This document shows, in pieces, positions 5,888 to 14,012 of a stretch of DNA of 15,897 bases. The position numbers and the translations under genes are program-made. Source of the DNA: Desulfobacula sp. (GTDB lineage Bacteria > Desulfobacterota > Desulfobacteria > Desulfobacterales > Desulfobacteraceae); contig JAOZRI010000019.1 of the NCBI GenBank assembly GCA_029940235.1, positions 1-15,897 of the forward strand. Direction: 5' to 3'. The stretch's first letter is position 1. The number at the start of each line of letters is the position of its first letter. The notes beneath the pieces are model-generated. The model ran no database searches. It was not told the DNA's origin and saw nothing but the letters and a program-made list of their open reading frames with translations.

Positions 5888-8248
5888 TCAACTCATAAGG
5901 TAAAAGCCAAGTTTTTTTGCATAGGGAGGCGGGTTGTAGAAATCAGCATAAATATAATTGCCTTTTATTGATCTGACCACAATCCGTCTTTTTACAAGGG
6001 CTTTGCTTATATCATCCAGGATAAAATGAATATCGAGAAAATCATTAATCTGAATTCGATGTGATTTTGAAATTCTAAAACCAATGGCCTCCAATGACAG
6101 CCTTTCCACTCTGATATGGCCTGATTCTCTTGTTTTAAGAAGAGTAAATTCGCCCCCGAGTGACACCATTCTTCCAAAGGTCTGCTTTTGTTGAATCCCA
6201 TCAATTTCTCTTCTGTTTTCTTCTTCTAAAAGGGGCTGCAGATTCTCTTCCATATCAGCAATTGTATCTTCATTTAAAAGAGTTTTTGATTTAGATAGAA
6301 ATTTACCCACCATGGTTTTTAACTGATTTGAATCCCCTGCACTCACAGTCTGGGATGAGATATTTATCTCTGCAGAAGTTGTCTTTTTTTCATAAATAGC
6401 AAGGCAAAAAGCTTTTAAAATTCTCTCTTTTGCTGTTTTGGCACCATCTGTATATGTCTGGGGCAAAAGCATGATAAAGGCACCCTCCCCATATCGAAAA
6501 ACATCATCTTCACGTCGTTTAGTTTTGTTTAAGATTTCAGCCATTTTTTTAAGCATATCATCATGATTCTGTATTTCACTGGACTGAAGGAGCCTGGTAA
6601 TATCAATAATCAGCATGGAAAAAATAGATCCATAATGTCTAAGAACATCATCCTTATTACTGATGGCACGCTCAAAACTCCACCTGTTCTTAAGACCGGT
6701 CAGTGAATCCGTTGTAACAAGCGTTGTCATGGCCTGATTGTAATAGGATCTTTCAATGGCAATGGCGGCGTATTCAGCAATGGAAGCAAGAACTTTCAAA
6801 TCCTGAGAAGTAAAAGGATTTTCACTGATTCGATTGATAAGTTCAATAACTCCAAAAGTTTTATTCTCGGTTTTAAGGGGCGTGCCAATGATGGATTGGG
6901 TTTTAAATCCAGAATATTTATCTGCTCGAATGCTGAAATGTTTATCTTTTGCAACATCTTCAATTATCAAGGATTTTCCAGTTTCCATGATATATCCTGC
7001 AACACCCTCACCTTTGGGGATTTTTGCCCCTTGGAGCTTTTCCTTGTTGGATCCCACCACAACGGAAAAAATCATATCAGAGGTTTTTGAATCCTTTAAC
7101 AATATTGACCAGTGCAGGGGCTGAAAAATACGACCAACCTGATACATTACAATGTCGAGAACCTCTTTAACACTTTTGGCTTTGGCAAGGGGTTTTCCAA
7201 AGTCAGAATCCACATCAAAGGGCATACTACTCTGCTGTATTGATAATTCATCCTTGTATGAAACTTGAGGATCTTCCTGGTAATAATATTTTGTATTTGC
7301 TTTGGAGAGCTTAAGATTTGCCCAGAGTAAATTCTCCCGAAGCTGATCAGCAGATGGAAAAATAAATTGATAAAACTCAGATATATTTTCAACTTCTCTG
7401 TTCATATTTTTAATACATTTTATTATATCAATCGTGTCAAGATTCACTATCTTTTCAACCTCTGGGGAAAGAATGGGGGGACGGATAATATCAAAAGAGC
7501 CAATACCCTGGGTCCAGCAAAGAAAATTTGATAGGGATACTATTGAAATCAGCTGCATCTCTTCCTTGGTTAAATCCAAATGTTCAAAGGGTTGATGATG
7601 ATATTTTACTGCCAGCGGAAGTTTTTGCGGCAATTTCCACCTTGAGCAGAAAAAAGCACCAACATCATCATGGCCAAGCCCTATAAGAGTGCGTTCTTTT
7701 TCAATTATCAGGTCTGCGGAAGTTGAAAGTTCCTGAATAAAATCACCATAATTATTTTTGCCCTGAGTATCAAAAAAAATCTTTCCAACATCATGCAGAA
7801 GACCTGCAATATAAGCTTCTTCAGGGTCAGAATATTTAATTTCCCTGGCAATCTCCATGCTCAATACTGCCACAGAAATACAGTGTCGCCAAAAATGCAG
7901 CCTGTTAAAAAGTTTTGCATCACCGGTTTTAAACATTTTTTCAAAAATAGTCATTCCAATGGCTATCTTTTTTATCTCATCCAAGCCTAAAAATACAACA
8001 GCTTCGGAAAGAGCAGTAATCTTCCTGCCCAGGCCATACATTGCTGAGTTGACTATTTCAAGCACCTTGACGGAAATACCCGGATCAGTCTCCACAATTT
8101 TTGAAAGATCTGCCAGTGAAGCTGTTTTATCCTTGGATGCTTTAAGCAGCTTTGCCGCTGCCTGGGGAAAGCTTGGCAGTTTATTGCCATCAAACCTTAG
8201 TACTTTTTTTATATCTGATTCCAAAGGGAGGTTTAATTTGTCATTCAT
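5888..8248 (-). CDS. HDOD-GAF-degenerate GGDEF-PilZ-like signalling protein
   Basis: A 786-residue cytoplasmic protein without membrane segments. The HDOD domain at about residues 15-215 has the family's opening LPSFPQAAAKLL and LHDVGK (His152-Asp153), with further histidines at 122, 193 and 217-218. A GAF domain spans about 356-497 (PKGEGVAGYIMETGKSLII, then VIELINR). A GGDEF-like domain runs from DSLTGLKNR (514-522). Its signature is degenerate: RYGEGAF at 585-591 in place of RYGGDEF, and IDITRL in place of the usual D-x-D metal site, so diguanylate cyclase activity is unlikely. The C-terminal 100 residues are PilZ-like but lack a clean RxxxR and D/NxSxxG. It probably senses a ligand and relays a signal rather than making c-di-GMP. 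AAAGGA lies 10 nt before the ATG. It is divergent from priA and its 3' end faces the acyl-CoA operon promoter. Confidence 0.85.
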   Translation of the reverse strand: MNDKLNLPLESDIKKVLRFDGNKLPSFPQAAAKLLKASKDKTASLADLSKIVETDPGISVKVLEIVNSAMYGLGRKITALSEAVVFLGLDEIKKIAIGMTIFEKMFKTGDAKLFNRLHFWRHCISVAVLSMEIAREIKYSDPEEAYIAGLLHDVGKIFFDTQGKNNYGDFIQELSTSADLIIEKERTLIGLGHDDVGAFFCSRWKLPQKLPLAVKYHHQPFEHLDLTKEEMQLISIVSLSNFLCWTQGIGSFDIIRPPILSPEVEKIVNLDTIDIIKCIKNMNREVENISEFYQFIFPSADQLRENLLWANLKLSKANTKYYYQEDPQVSYKDELSIQQSSMPFDVDSDFGKPLAKAKSVKEVLDIVMYQVGRIFQPLHWSILLKDSKTSDMIFSVVVGSNKEKLQGAKIPKGEGVAGYIMETGKSLIIEDVAKDKHFSIRADKYSGFKTQSIIGTPLKTENKTFGVIELINRISENPFTSQDLKVLASIAEYAAIAIERSYYNQAMTTLVTTDSLTGLKNRWSFERAISNKDDVLRHYGSIFSMLIIDITRLLQSSEIQNHDDMLKKMAEILNKTKRREDDVFRYGEGAFIMLLPQTYTDGAKTAKERILKAFCLAIYEKKTTSAEINISSQTVSAGDSNQLKTMVGKFLSKSKTLLNEDTIADMEENLQPLLEEENRREIDGIQQKQTFGRMVSLGGEFTLLKTRESGHIRVERLSLEAIGFRISKSHRIQINDFLDIHFILDDISKALVKRRIVVRSIKGNYIYADFYNPPPYAKKLGFYLMS

Positions 8249-8319
8249 GTTTATATGTCCTTTAACGATTTGTTTTCATCTGCATAGTGACTTTCCTCTT
8301 TTCTTTTTAGATAAAAATG

Positions 8320-8348
8320 ATATTATTTAATTTATTATGGACGGTCAA
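8320..8348 (-). promoter_or_regulatory. Sigma-70 promoter of the HDOD-GAF protein gene
   Basis: On the minus strand TTGACC (8343-8348), a 17-nt spacer and TAATAT (8320-8325) form a good -35/-10 pair. The start site would be near 8313, giving a leader of about 65 nt. It lies in the 140-nt divergent gap with priA. Confidence 0.55.
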
Positions 8349-8388
8349 TCAAAATTTTATTTAAATGCCTCAATTCTATGCCTGTTAG

Positions 8389-10827
8389 ATGATTAAAACT
8401 ACCTACATAAACGTTGCAATAAGCTTGCCAGTCATGAAATCATATACATATAAGATTCCTGAACATTTCAACAATGCCTGTCTGCCAGGAATGAGGGTTC
8501 TGGTACCGTTTGGCAGACGGAGGGTAACGGGATATATTCTTTCGGGCCAGAAAGAGTGTAAAACATTTAAAGCAAAAAAAATTATTGATATATTAGATGA
8601 TCATCCCCTGTTTCCTGAATCTGAAATCGCTTTTTTTAAATGGATTTCAAATTATTATATACACCCTCTTGGCGATGTGATTAAGACAGCCCTTCCTTCA
8701 GGATTTGATCGCCATGATATTTCCCATATTTTTATAACAAAACATGGGCAGAAGTGTTTGAATAATGCAAAGCTCACTCCTGGAGAAGAGCAGGTTATTG
8801 AGTTTGTTTTAAAGCGCAAATCGTGTACTTTGAAACAATTAAAGCAAAACCATCAAAACAAAACCATAAATGCTCTGATTCGTAGAATGGAAAAAAAAGA
8901 TCTTATCTCGGTTTCAGCAGTATTGAAAAATGATGGAGCAAAAGTAAAAAAAGAAAAATTTATTCTTTATGAAGACATGCCCAAGGTCACTATTCGTATG
9001 TCAAAAAAACGCAGAGCACTCCTTGCAATAGTTAAACAAAAGAGAGAGGTTTCACTTACTATATTAAAAATAGATATCCCTACTGCACAGACATTAATCA
9101 AGCCTTTAGAACAAGCTGGATATATTAAGATTATTCAGCGTCAGGTTTTCAGGGATCCCCTTGGTGAACCTGTGGAACCTGACAAACCACATAAATTGAC
9201 CTTAGAACAGCAGATTGTGGTCAAAAAAGTGCAGGAAAATTTAAGTTGTGGATTTAAACCTTATCTTTTATCCGGAGTAACAGGCTCTGGTAAAACAGAA
9301 GTTTATATGCGGCTTGTGCAGGATGTGGTGAATAGAGGAAAAACTGCAATTGTTCTGGTACCGGAAATTTCTTTAATCTCCCAGACTGAAAGACGTTTCA
9401 GAGCAAGGTTTGGTGAAAATATAGCTGTGATTCACTCTTCCTTGACCAAGGGAGAATTGCTGGATCAATGGCGTAAAATCTCTTTAAAAAAGGTAGATAT
9501 TGTAATTGGCGCAAGATCAGCTGTATTTTCACCATTGGAACATATCGGGATCATTATTGTGGATGAAGAGCATGATGGTTCCTATAAGCAGGAACAGGGC
9601 CTGAGGTATAATGCAAGAGATACCGCCATTGTTCGGGCAAAATTAAATAACTGCCCTGTAATACTTGGCTCAGCCACCCCCTCTGTCCAATCCTATCAAA
9701 ATGTTGTGTTAAAACGCTTTGAGGAATTAAAGCTTAAAAAACGTGTTAACAGGCACGCCTTGCCAAAAATCACACTTGTGGATTTAAAGCAGTATAAAGA
9801 TGTAAGAGGGTATGACAAAATAATAACTCCTGAACTTGCAAAAGGGATCAGGGCCTGCCTTGACAAAGGCAATCAGGCATTGATTTTTTTAAACAGGCGG
9901 GGATTTGCAACATTTCCTGTTTGTCTGGATTGCGGAAAATCACTGTCGTGTAAATATTGCGATATAACAATGACGCTTCATCAAGGGCATAGTGAGTACC
10001 AATGCCATCTTTGCGGATATACACGCCCTGTTAAAATCAAATGTCCTGAATGCGGCTCTTTAAAAATCAAACCTCTGGGATTTGGTACTGAAAAAATAGA
10101 ATCCATGCTCAAAGCCATGTTTCCCGATGCAAGACTTACCAGAATGGACCAGGATTCAACATCCCGCAAAGGTGCTGCAATTAAAATATTAAAAAATATT
10201 AGAAACCAAAATGTGGATATAATTGTGGGAACCCAGATGCTGGCCAAGGGCCATGACTTTCCTTCCATTACCCTGGTGGGTGTAATCTGTGCAGATCTCT
10301 CCTTGAGCCTTCCTGATTTCAGGGCAGGAGAGAGAACCTTTCAGCTTCTCGCCCAGGTGGCGGGTCGTGCAGGAAGAGGTGAAACTAAAGGAAAGGTGAT
10401 TATGCAGACTTATAATCCTGACCATTTTATTATACAGGCTGCCAGGCAGCAGGATTTCCTTGATTTTTTTCAAAACGAGGCGCCTTTTAGAAAAGCGCTT
10501 ATGTACCCGCCTTTTTCACGGATGATTCAGTTAAAAATTTCAGGGAACAATGCTTTAAAAGTCAAAATATTTGCAGGAAATGTTGCCAATATACTTAAAA
10601 CCACTCTTGACAAAGAAAAAAATCAAAAAAATATGGTCCAAATTTTAGGTCCCATTGAAGCACCCATTCAAAGGATTTCTTCAAAATTTCGATGGCAGAT
10701 TCTTGTTAAAAGTCCTTCTGCCAGATTAATCAATCGCCTGATAACATCAATGATGAATCATGGAAAAATAAAACCTGGAACAGGAGTAAGACTGATCGTG
10801 GATGTGGACCCATACTCTTTGATGTAG
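8389..10827 (+). CDS. priA: Primosomal protein N' (replication restart DNA helicase PriA)
   Basis: An 812-residue superfamily 2 3'-to-5' helicase that recognises abandoned forks and loads the primosome. The N-terminal 3'-DNA-binding domain begins at once (YINVAISLP, KSYTYKIPE, PFGRRRVTGYI). A winged-helix segment follows, then the helicase core. The Walker A motif GSGKT is at 299-303, the DEEH box at 392-395, motif V GTQMLAKGHDFP near 614-625 and motif VI QVAGRAGRG near 656-664. Eight cysteines in four CxxC pairs (512/515, 521/524, 539/542, 552/555) form the two-zinc insertion. The protein is somewhat longer than E. coli PriA (732) because of the winged-helix/linker region. There is no clear Shine-Dalgarno before the ATG, but the family's N-terminus fits this start. 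Divergent from the HDOD gene; the next gene converges with 22 nt between stops. Confidence 0.97.
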   Translation: MIKTTYINVAISLPVMKSYTYKIPEHFNNACLPGMRVLVPFGRRRVTGYILSGQKECKTFKAKKIIDILDDHPLFPESEIAFFKWISNYYIHPLGDVIKTALPSGFDRHDISHIFITKHGQKCLNNAKLTPGEEQVIEFVLKRKSCTLKQLKQNHQNKTINALIRRMEKKDLISVSAVLKNDGAKVKKEKFILYEDMPKVTIRMSKKRRALLAIVKQKREVSLTILKIDIPTAQTLIKPLEQAGYIKIIQRQVFRDPLGEPVEPDKPHKLTLEQQIVVKKVQENLSCGFKPYLLSGVTGSGKTEVYMRLVQDVVNRGKTAIVLVPEISLISQTERRFRARFGENIAVIHSSLTKGELLDQWRKISLKKVDIVIGARSAVFSPLEHIGIIIVDEEHDGSYKQEQGLRYNARDTAIVRAKLNNCPVILGSATPSVQSYQNVVLKRFEELKLKKRVNRHALPKITLVDLKQYKDVRGYDKIITPELAKGIRACLDKGNQALIFLNRRGFATFPVCLDCGKSLSCKYCDITMTLHQGHSEYQCHLCGYTRPVKIKCPECGSLKIKPLGFGTEKIESMLKAMFPDARLTRMDQDSTSRKGAAIKILKNIRNQNVDIIVGTQMLAKGHDFPSITLVGVICADLSLSLPDFRAGERTFQLLAQVAGRAGRGETKGKVIMQTYNPDHFIIQAARQQDFLDFFQNEAPFRKALMYPPFSRMIQLKISGNNALKVKIFAGNVANILKTTLDKEKNQKNMVQILGPIEAPIQRISSKFRWQILVKSPSARLINRLITSMMNHGKIKPGTGVRLIVDVDPYSLM

Positions 10828-10849
10828 AGAGTTACCCGTTGACAGGCTG

Positions 10850-11332
10850 TTACACATAAAGCTTGTTAAAAGATAAATATGGTCCCAGGTTGTCATTATG
10901 CTCCTGTGAAGTAAATTCAGCACTAAGATATTTTCCTTTTTTTGCTTTAACTACCACCTCTTTTTTTACAATTGACTGTTTGGCATCATCAAGAACAAAT
11001 TCAAGAAAAACTTTAAGGCCTGGTAAAAAACTTTGTTCAATATTGGTTTTCAACATAAGCCCTTTGCTATTGAGTTTTTTTATGATCATTTTACCCCTTA
11101 ATTTAGCTTCTCCCCTGGAAATAAATGTACCGAGCAGCTGAGTTTCCTGTGTGATTTCCATATTTTTTGTGAGTACAACAGGATATGAAAATCCACACCT
11201 GCATTTACATTTTATTTTGGTATTTTTTCTTGTAATGGTATATTGGGACAGCTGCATGATCTTTTCTCTGAGGCATTCAGGGCATACAAATTTTGCAGTA
11301 TCAATGTAGTCAATTGGTATTCTCTGTTCCAT
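10850..11332 (-). CDS. Small zinc-ribbon protein with PilZ-like C-terminal domain
   Basis: A 160-residue protein. The N-terminus holds a likely zinc ribbon, CPEC at residues 17-20 and CKCRC at 42-46. Residues about 65-160 look like a PilZ-type beta-barrel, with KKLNSKGLMLK near 85-95 where c-di-GMP-binding PilZ proteins carry D/NxSxxG. The end of the domain (FVLDD, IVKKEVVVKAKKGKYLSAEF, LGPYLSF) resembles the C-terminus of the HDOD-GAF protein on the other side of priA. The canonical RxxxR pair is not evident, so c-di-GMP binding is uncertain. The ATG at 11330-11332 is preceded by an AGGGGG 5 nt upstream. It is monocistronic by layout, converging on priA and divergent from the sigma-54 activator. 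No specific function can be assigned. Confidence 0.7.
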   Translation of the reverse strand: MEQRIPIDYIDTAKFVCPECLREKIMQLSQYTITRKNTKIKCKCRCGFSYPVVLTKNMEITQETQLLGTFISRGEAKLRGKMIIKKLNSKGLMLKTNIEQSFLPGLKVFLEFVLDDAKQSIVKKEVVVKAKKGKYLSAEFTSQEHNDNLGPYLSFNKLYV

Positions 11333-11417
11333 GGCAACCCCCTGTTTCTAACTGTTTAGATCTTGCCCTATGAATAATAGCTACTTCAATATTTATGCCA
11401 GTATGTTAAAAAAGTAG

Positions 11418-11446
11418 TTGATCTTGGTGAATTTATTGGATATATT
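11418..11446 (+). promoter_or_regulatory. Sigma-70 promoter of the sigma-54 activator gene
   Basis: TTGATC (11418-11423), a 17-nt spacer and TATATT (11441-11446) give a plausible -35/-10 pair. Initiation would be near 11453, leaving a leader of about 105 nt that begins with the long inverted repeat described separately. Confidence 0.5.
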
Positions 11447-11450
11447 GAAC

Positions 11451-11521
11451 GTTAAATAAATTTATTATTTCGCTTTTACCAAGTTCGTGTTCTTATTTCA
11501 CGAATAGTAATTTTATTTAAC
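11451..11521 (+). promoter_or_regulatory. Folded 5' leader with nested inverted repeats
   Basis: GTTAAATAAA (11451-11460) is the exact reverse complement of 11512-11521. After one mismatch, 11462-11470 can pair with 11502-11510 using two G-U pairs, so about 19 pairs close a 31-nt loop. A competing inverted repeat, TTCGTG (11484-11489) with CACGAA (11499-11504) and a 9-nt spacer, overlaps the inner part. The second looks like a dimeric protein operator. The two structures cannot form fully at once. They sit between the predicted start site and the ribosome binding site of the sigma-54 activator gene. Confidence 0.5.
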
Positions 11522-11558
11522 CAAAACTGTTGTATTTAACTATTTACCAGAGGTGTCC

Positions 11559-13094
11559 ATGACCCAATCCAATCTTGAACTTTTCAAAGAACTCAATCCA
11601 GGAACTTTACAAAAAAAATTCCTTAACTCTTTATTAAAAATCCAGAATGTTCAAAGAGGCTCGATATGGATCAAACAAAAGGATACATATTTGTGCATCG
11701 AAGCAGCTGGAGCTGAAGAGGATCAAATCAAAGGTGTTGCCTTGGATATACAGCACCCAAGTATTGTGGGATGGACAATTGAAAATAAAAAAATGACCAT
11801 GGCAGAGACAAAAAGTGACAGGCGGCATTATAAGGAAGTCGAAGAAAAATTTGCTGTCAAAAGCAGCCTGATTCTCTGTTTTCCTCTTTTTTTAAGCGAT
11901 AAAAAAGTTTATGGTGCTGTTCAAATCATTGATACAACTCCCAATAAAACCAGGTTGAATCTTGATCAAAAATATCTTGAACAGCTTCAAAACCTTGTGG
12001 ATATATGCTCCATAGCCCTTAGCAATGCCCTTTTATACAATACTGAAAAACAAAAAATTCTTAGCCTTCAAACAGAGCTGAATCAAGTAAAGAGCAAGAA
12101 CACTATCATAGGCCAGAGCACCAGTTTCCAACAATGCATGGATCTGGTAAAAAGTTATGCTGATACTGAATTTCATGTCTTAATCACAGGCGAAAGTGGT
12201 ACTGGCAAAGAGTTGGTTGCTGAAAAGCTGCATCAATCAAGCACCCGAAAAAACAAACCTTTTCTCGTACAAAACTGCAGTGCTATCCCTGAGACACTTT
12301 TGGAGAGTGAATTGTTTGGATATAAAAAAGGAGCGTTTACAGGAGCCACCAGGGACAAAATGGGATTGTTTGAAGCTGCAGATGGCGGAACAGTCTTTCT
12401 TGATGAAATCGGGGATATGCCCATGAGTATCCAGGCAAGCCTGCTCAGAGTGCTCCAGCAAAATGAAATAAAACCCCTTGGTGCAACAGAAGTGAAGCAT
12501 GTTGATGTTAGAATCGTTACAGCCACCAACAAGGATATCAAACAGATGATTGCTGAAAACAGTTTCAGGCAGGACCTGTTTTACCGTCTGTCTGTGCTGC
12601 CGGTTCACATGCCCCCTTTAAAAGAGAGGCGGGAAGATATTCCTCTGTTGATTAAACATTTTCTTGAAAAGGAATCTGTACAAGCCAACACCATGGAAAA
12701 AAAACTTTCAACAGAGGCTATGCAATCTCTTGTCTCCTATGCATGGCCCGGAAATATCAGGGAGCTTGAAAACCTTATCCGATATCTCATTGTAACAGCA
12801 CCAGATGAATATATTGAACTTATAAATATTCCCCTTCATGTAAGGGAGCAGAATCCAGATCTCGACCCCTTCAGTGTTTCTGGAACAGCAAACAGCAAAG
12901 ACAGCAATAATTTTATCAGCAATATAAGCAGTATGACCTGGCCCCAATTGGAAAAAGAGTATGTAATATCGCTTTTAAAAAAAAACAACTGGAATATAAC
13001 CTGGGCAGCCAAATCCTCGGGAGTCAACAGATCAACCTTTGCTTCAAGAATGCGCAAACTTAAAATCAAACGTTTTCATCAGGAAATTGAGTGA
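11559..13094 (+). CDS. Sigma-54-dependent transcriptional activator (GAF-AAA+-Fis HTH)
   Basis: A 511-residue bacterial enhancer-binding protein that remodels sigma-54 RNA polymerase by ATP hydrolysis. A GAF sensor covers about residues 10-160 (SIWIKQKDTYLCIEAAG, VYGAVQIID) and is followed by a short coiled linker. The AAA+ domain has Walker A GESGTGKE (211-218), the sigma-54-contacting GAFTGA (258-263), Walker B VFLDEIGD (279-286) and the WPGNIREL sensor region near 396-403. The C-terminus from about 460 is a Fis-type helix-turn-helix (WNITWAAKSSGVNRSTFASRMRKLKIKR). There is no receiver domain, so it responds to a small ligand and not to a histidine kinase. I chose ATG 11559 over an in-frame GTG at 11553, because GAGG at 11550-11553 is correctly spaced only for the ATG. 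Its target is unknown; the nearby TRAP genes are a candidate by position only. Confidence 0.93.
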   Translation: MTQSNLELFKELNPGTLQKKFLNSLLKIQNVQRGSIWIKQKDTYLCIEAAGAEEDQIKGVALDIQHPSIVGWTIENKKMTMAETKSDRRHYKEVEEKFAVKSSLILCFPLFLSDKKVYGAVQIIDTTPNKTRLNLDQKYLEQLQNLVDICSIALSNALLYNTEKQKILSLQTELNQVKSKNTIIGQSTSFQQCMDLVKSYADTEFHVLITGESGTGKELVAEKLHQSSTRKNKPFLVQNCSAIPETLLESELFGYKKGAFTGATRDKMGLFEAADGGTVFLDEIGDMPMSIQASLLRVLQQNEIKPLGATEVKHVDVRIVTATNKDIKQMIAENSFRQDLFYRLSVLPVHMPPLKERREDIPLLIKHFLEKESVQANTMEKKLSTEAMQSLVSYAWPGNIRELENLIRYLIVTAPDEYIELINIPLHVREQNPDLDPFSVSGTANSKDSNNFISNISSMTWPQLEKEYVISLLKKNNWNITWAAKSSGVNRSTFASRMRKLKIKRFHQEIE

Positions 13095-13140
13095 CAGCTG
13101 GTTAAAGATATCCAGATATTTGTCATGGAAAATTTTAAAT

Positions 13141-13156
13141 AGCCCATTTCAGGGCT
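13141..13156 (-). terminator. Weak intrinsic terminator of the YkgJ-family gene
   Basis: AGCCC (13141-13145) pairs with GGGCT (13152-13156) around a 6-nt loop. In the minus-strand transcript the stem is followed by ATTTAAAATTTT. The stem overlaps the stop codon of the gene and is short, so efficiency may be low. It lies in the 54-nt convergent gap with the sigma-54 activator gene. Confidence 0.35.
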
Positions 13157-13817
13157 TGGCAAACTTCAGTTTGATTCCTGATGAATTTTCTCTGGTGGTA
13201 AACCCAAGGGGTATAAGTAGCTGGAAAAGTGGCCGACCAAAATAGAACAGCTCTTGCGAAACCGAGAGATTAAATTCATCATTTACCCGGATACGATAGG
13301 CAAGATCTTTATTGATGATTCGTTCAAGCTTTTTGACTCTTTTCTTGGATGAACGGGAAATTGTCCGGGAGACTGTTTTTAAATCAGGGCATGGAAACAG
13401 CTCTTCATACTCAATTAGTCGTTCTTTCAATGGATTGCCATCTTTCACAATATCAAGCCTTGAAAGGAGATCTTTGCCGGCAAGTTCGAGAATATCATCT
13501 GTGTCCCAGCACTTAAGAATCTTGCAGGCAAGGGGACGATGATCGTATATGCTGCACCCATTCCGAGATTTATCGTAAAAGATACAGGCCCATGAATCCT
13601 TTATTCCACGGATCTTTAAGAGCTCAGTTTTTACAGGTTCTACGGAATTTAAGACCGGGTCATGGGCAAGTTCACCACTCCTGATAGTAATAATTTTATC
13701 AAAGGATAGAAACCCTTTTTCTATTAAGAATAAGTCCTGAGTGTGTAATGCAGGACCGCCTTTTTCACAGCAGGTGCCACACCGCTTACATTCATTTTGA
13801 TGCGTCATACGAGCCAT
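13149..13817 (-). CDS. YkgJ family cysteine cluster protein (putative zinc/iron-chelating)
   Basis: A 222-residue protein with the family's cysteine pattern: CKRCGTCC near the N-terminus (Cys10, 13, 16, 17), then WACIFYDKSRNGC (Cys78, Cys88), YDHRPLAC (Cys98) and Cys103. These residues are proposed to chelate zinc or an iron-sulfur cluster, and the molecular role of the family is not established. The C-terminal half (about 150-222) is basic, then aliphatic, without a recognised motif. Start choice is uncertain: ATG 13815-13817 has a GGGG too close, while Met4 (13806-13808) has the same GGGG about 10 nt upstream. It is transcribed alone, converging on the sigma-54 activator gene and divergent from the TRAP operon. 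Confidence 0.82.
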   Translation of the reverse strand: MARMTHQNECKRCGTCCEKGGPALHTQDLFLIEKGFLSFDKIITIRSGELAHDPVLNSVEPVKTELLKIRGIKDSWACIFYDKSRNGCSIYDHRPLACKILKCWDTDDILELAGKDLLSRLDIVKDGNPLKERLIEYEELFPCPDLKTVSRTISRSSKKRVKKLERIINKDLAYRIRVNDEFNLSVSQELFYFGRPLFQLLIPLGFTTRENSSGIKLKFAKP

Positions 13818-14012
13818 ACCCCAGTAAAAAATAAGTTTGCTAAATCTTCAAAAATAATCATTCTATCTCTATTCTTTATTCCTGTATAGGTTTTTCTCCT
13901 CACCCTTGTTTTTAGTAATCCGAATACCTTTCAAATTCTTTTAATCCCGGTAAATATCCAGAAGATATGAACATCTATTGCTTTTTTCCACAATTCGAGT
14001 TAATTCATCCAT

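Noticed and set aside
7857..8330. 157-residue plus-strand open frame antisense to the HDOD gene
   Set aside because: It overlaps the conserved HDOD domain and the divergent promoter; no family features.
11553..11558. GTG start two codons before the sigma-54 activator ATG
   Set aside because: The GAGG at 11550-11553 overlaps this GTG and is properly spaced only for the ATG at 11559.
13818..14012. Sigma-54 -24/-12 promoter for the TRAP operon
   Set aside because: No GG-N10-GC element with acceptable flanks was found in the intergenic gap.
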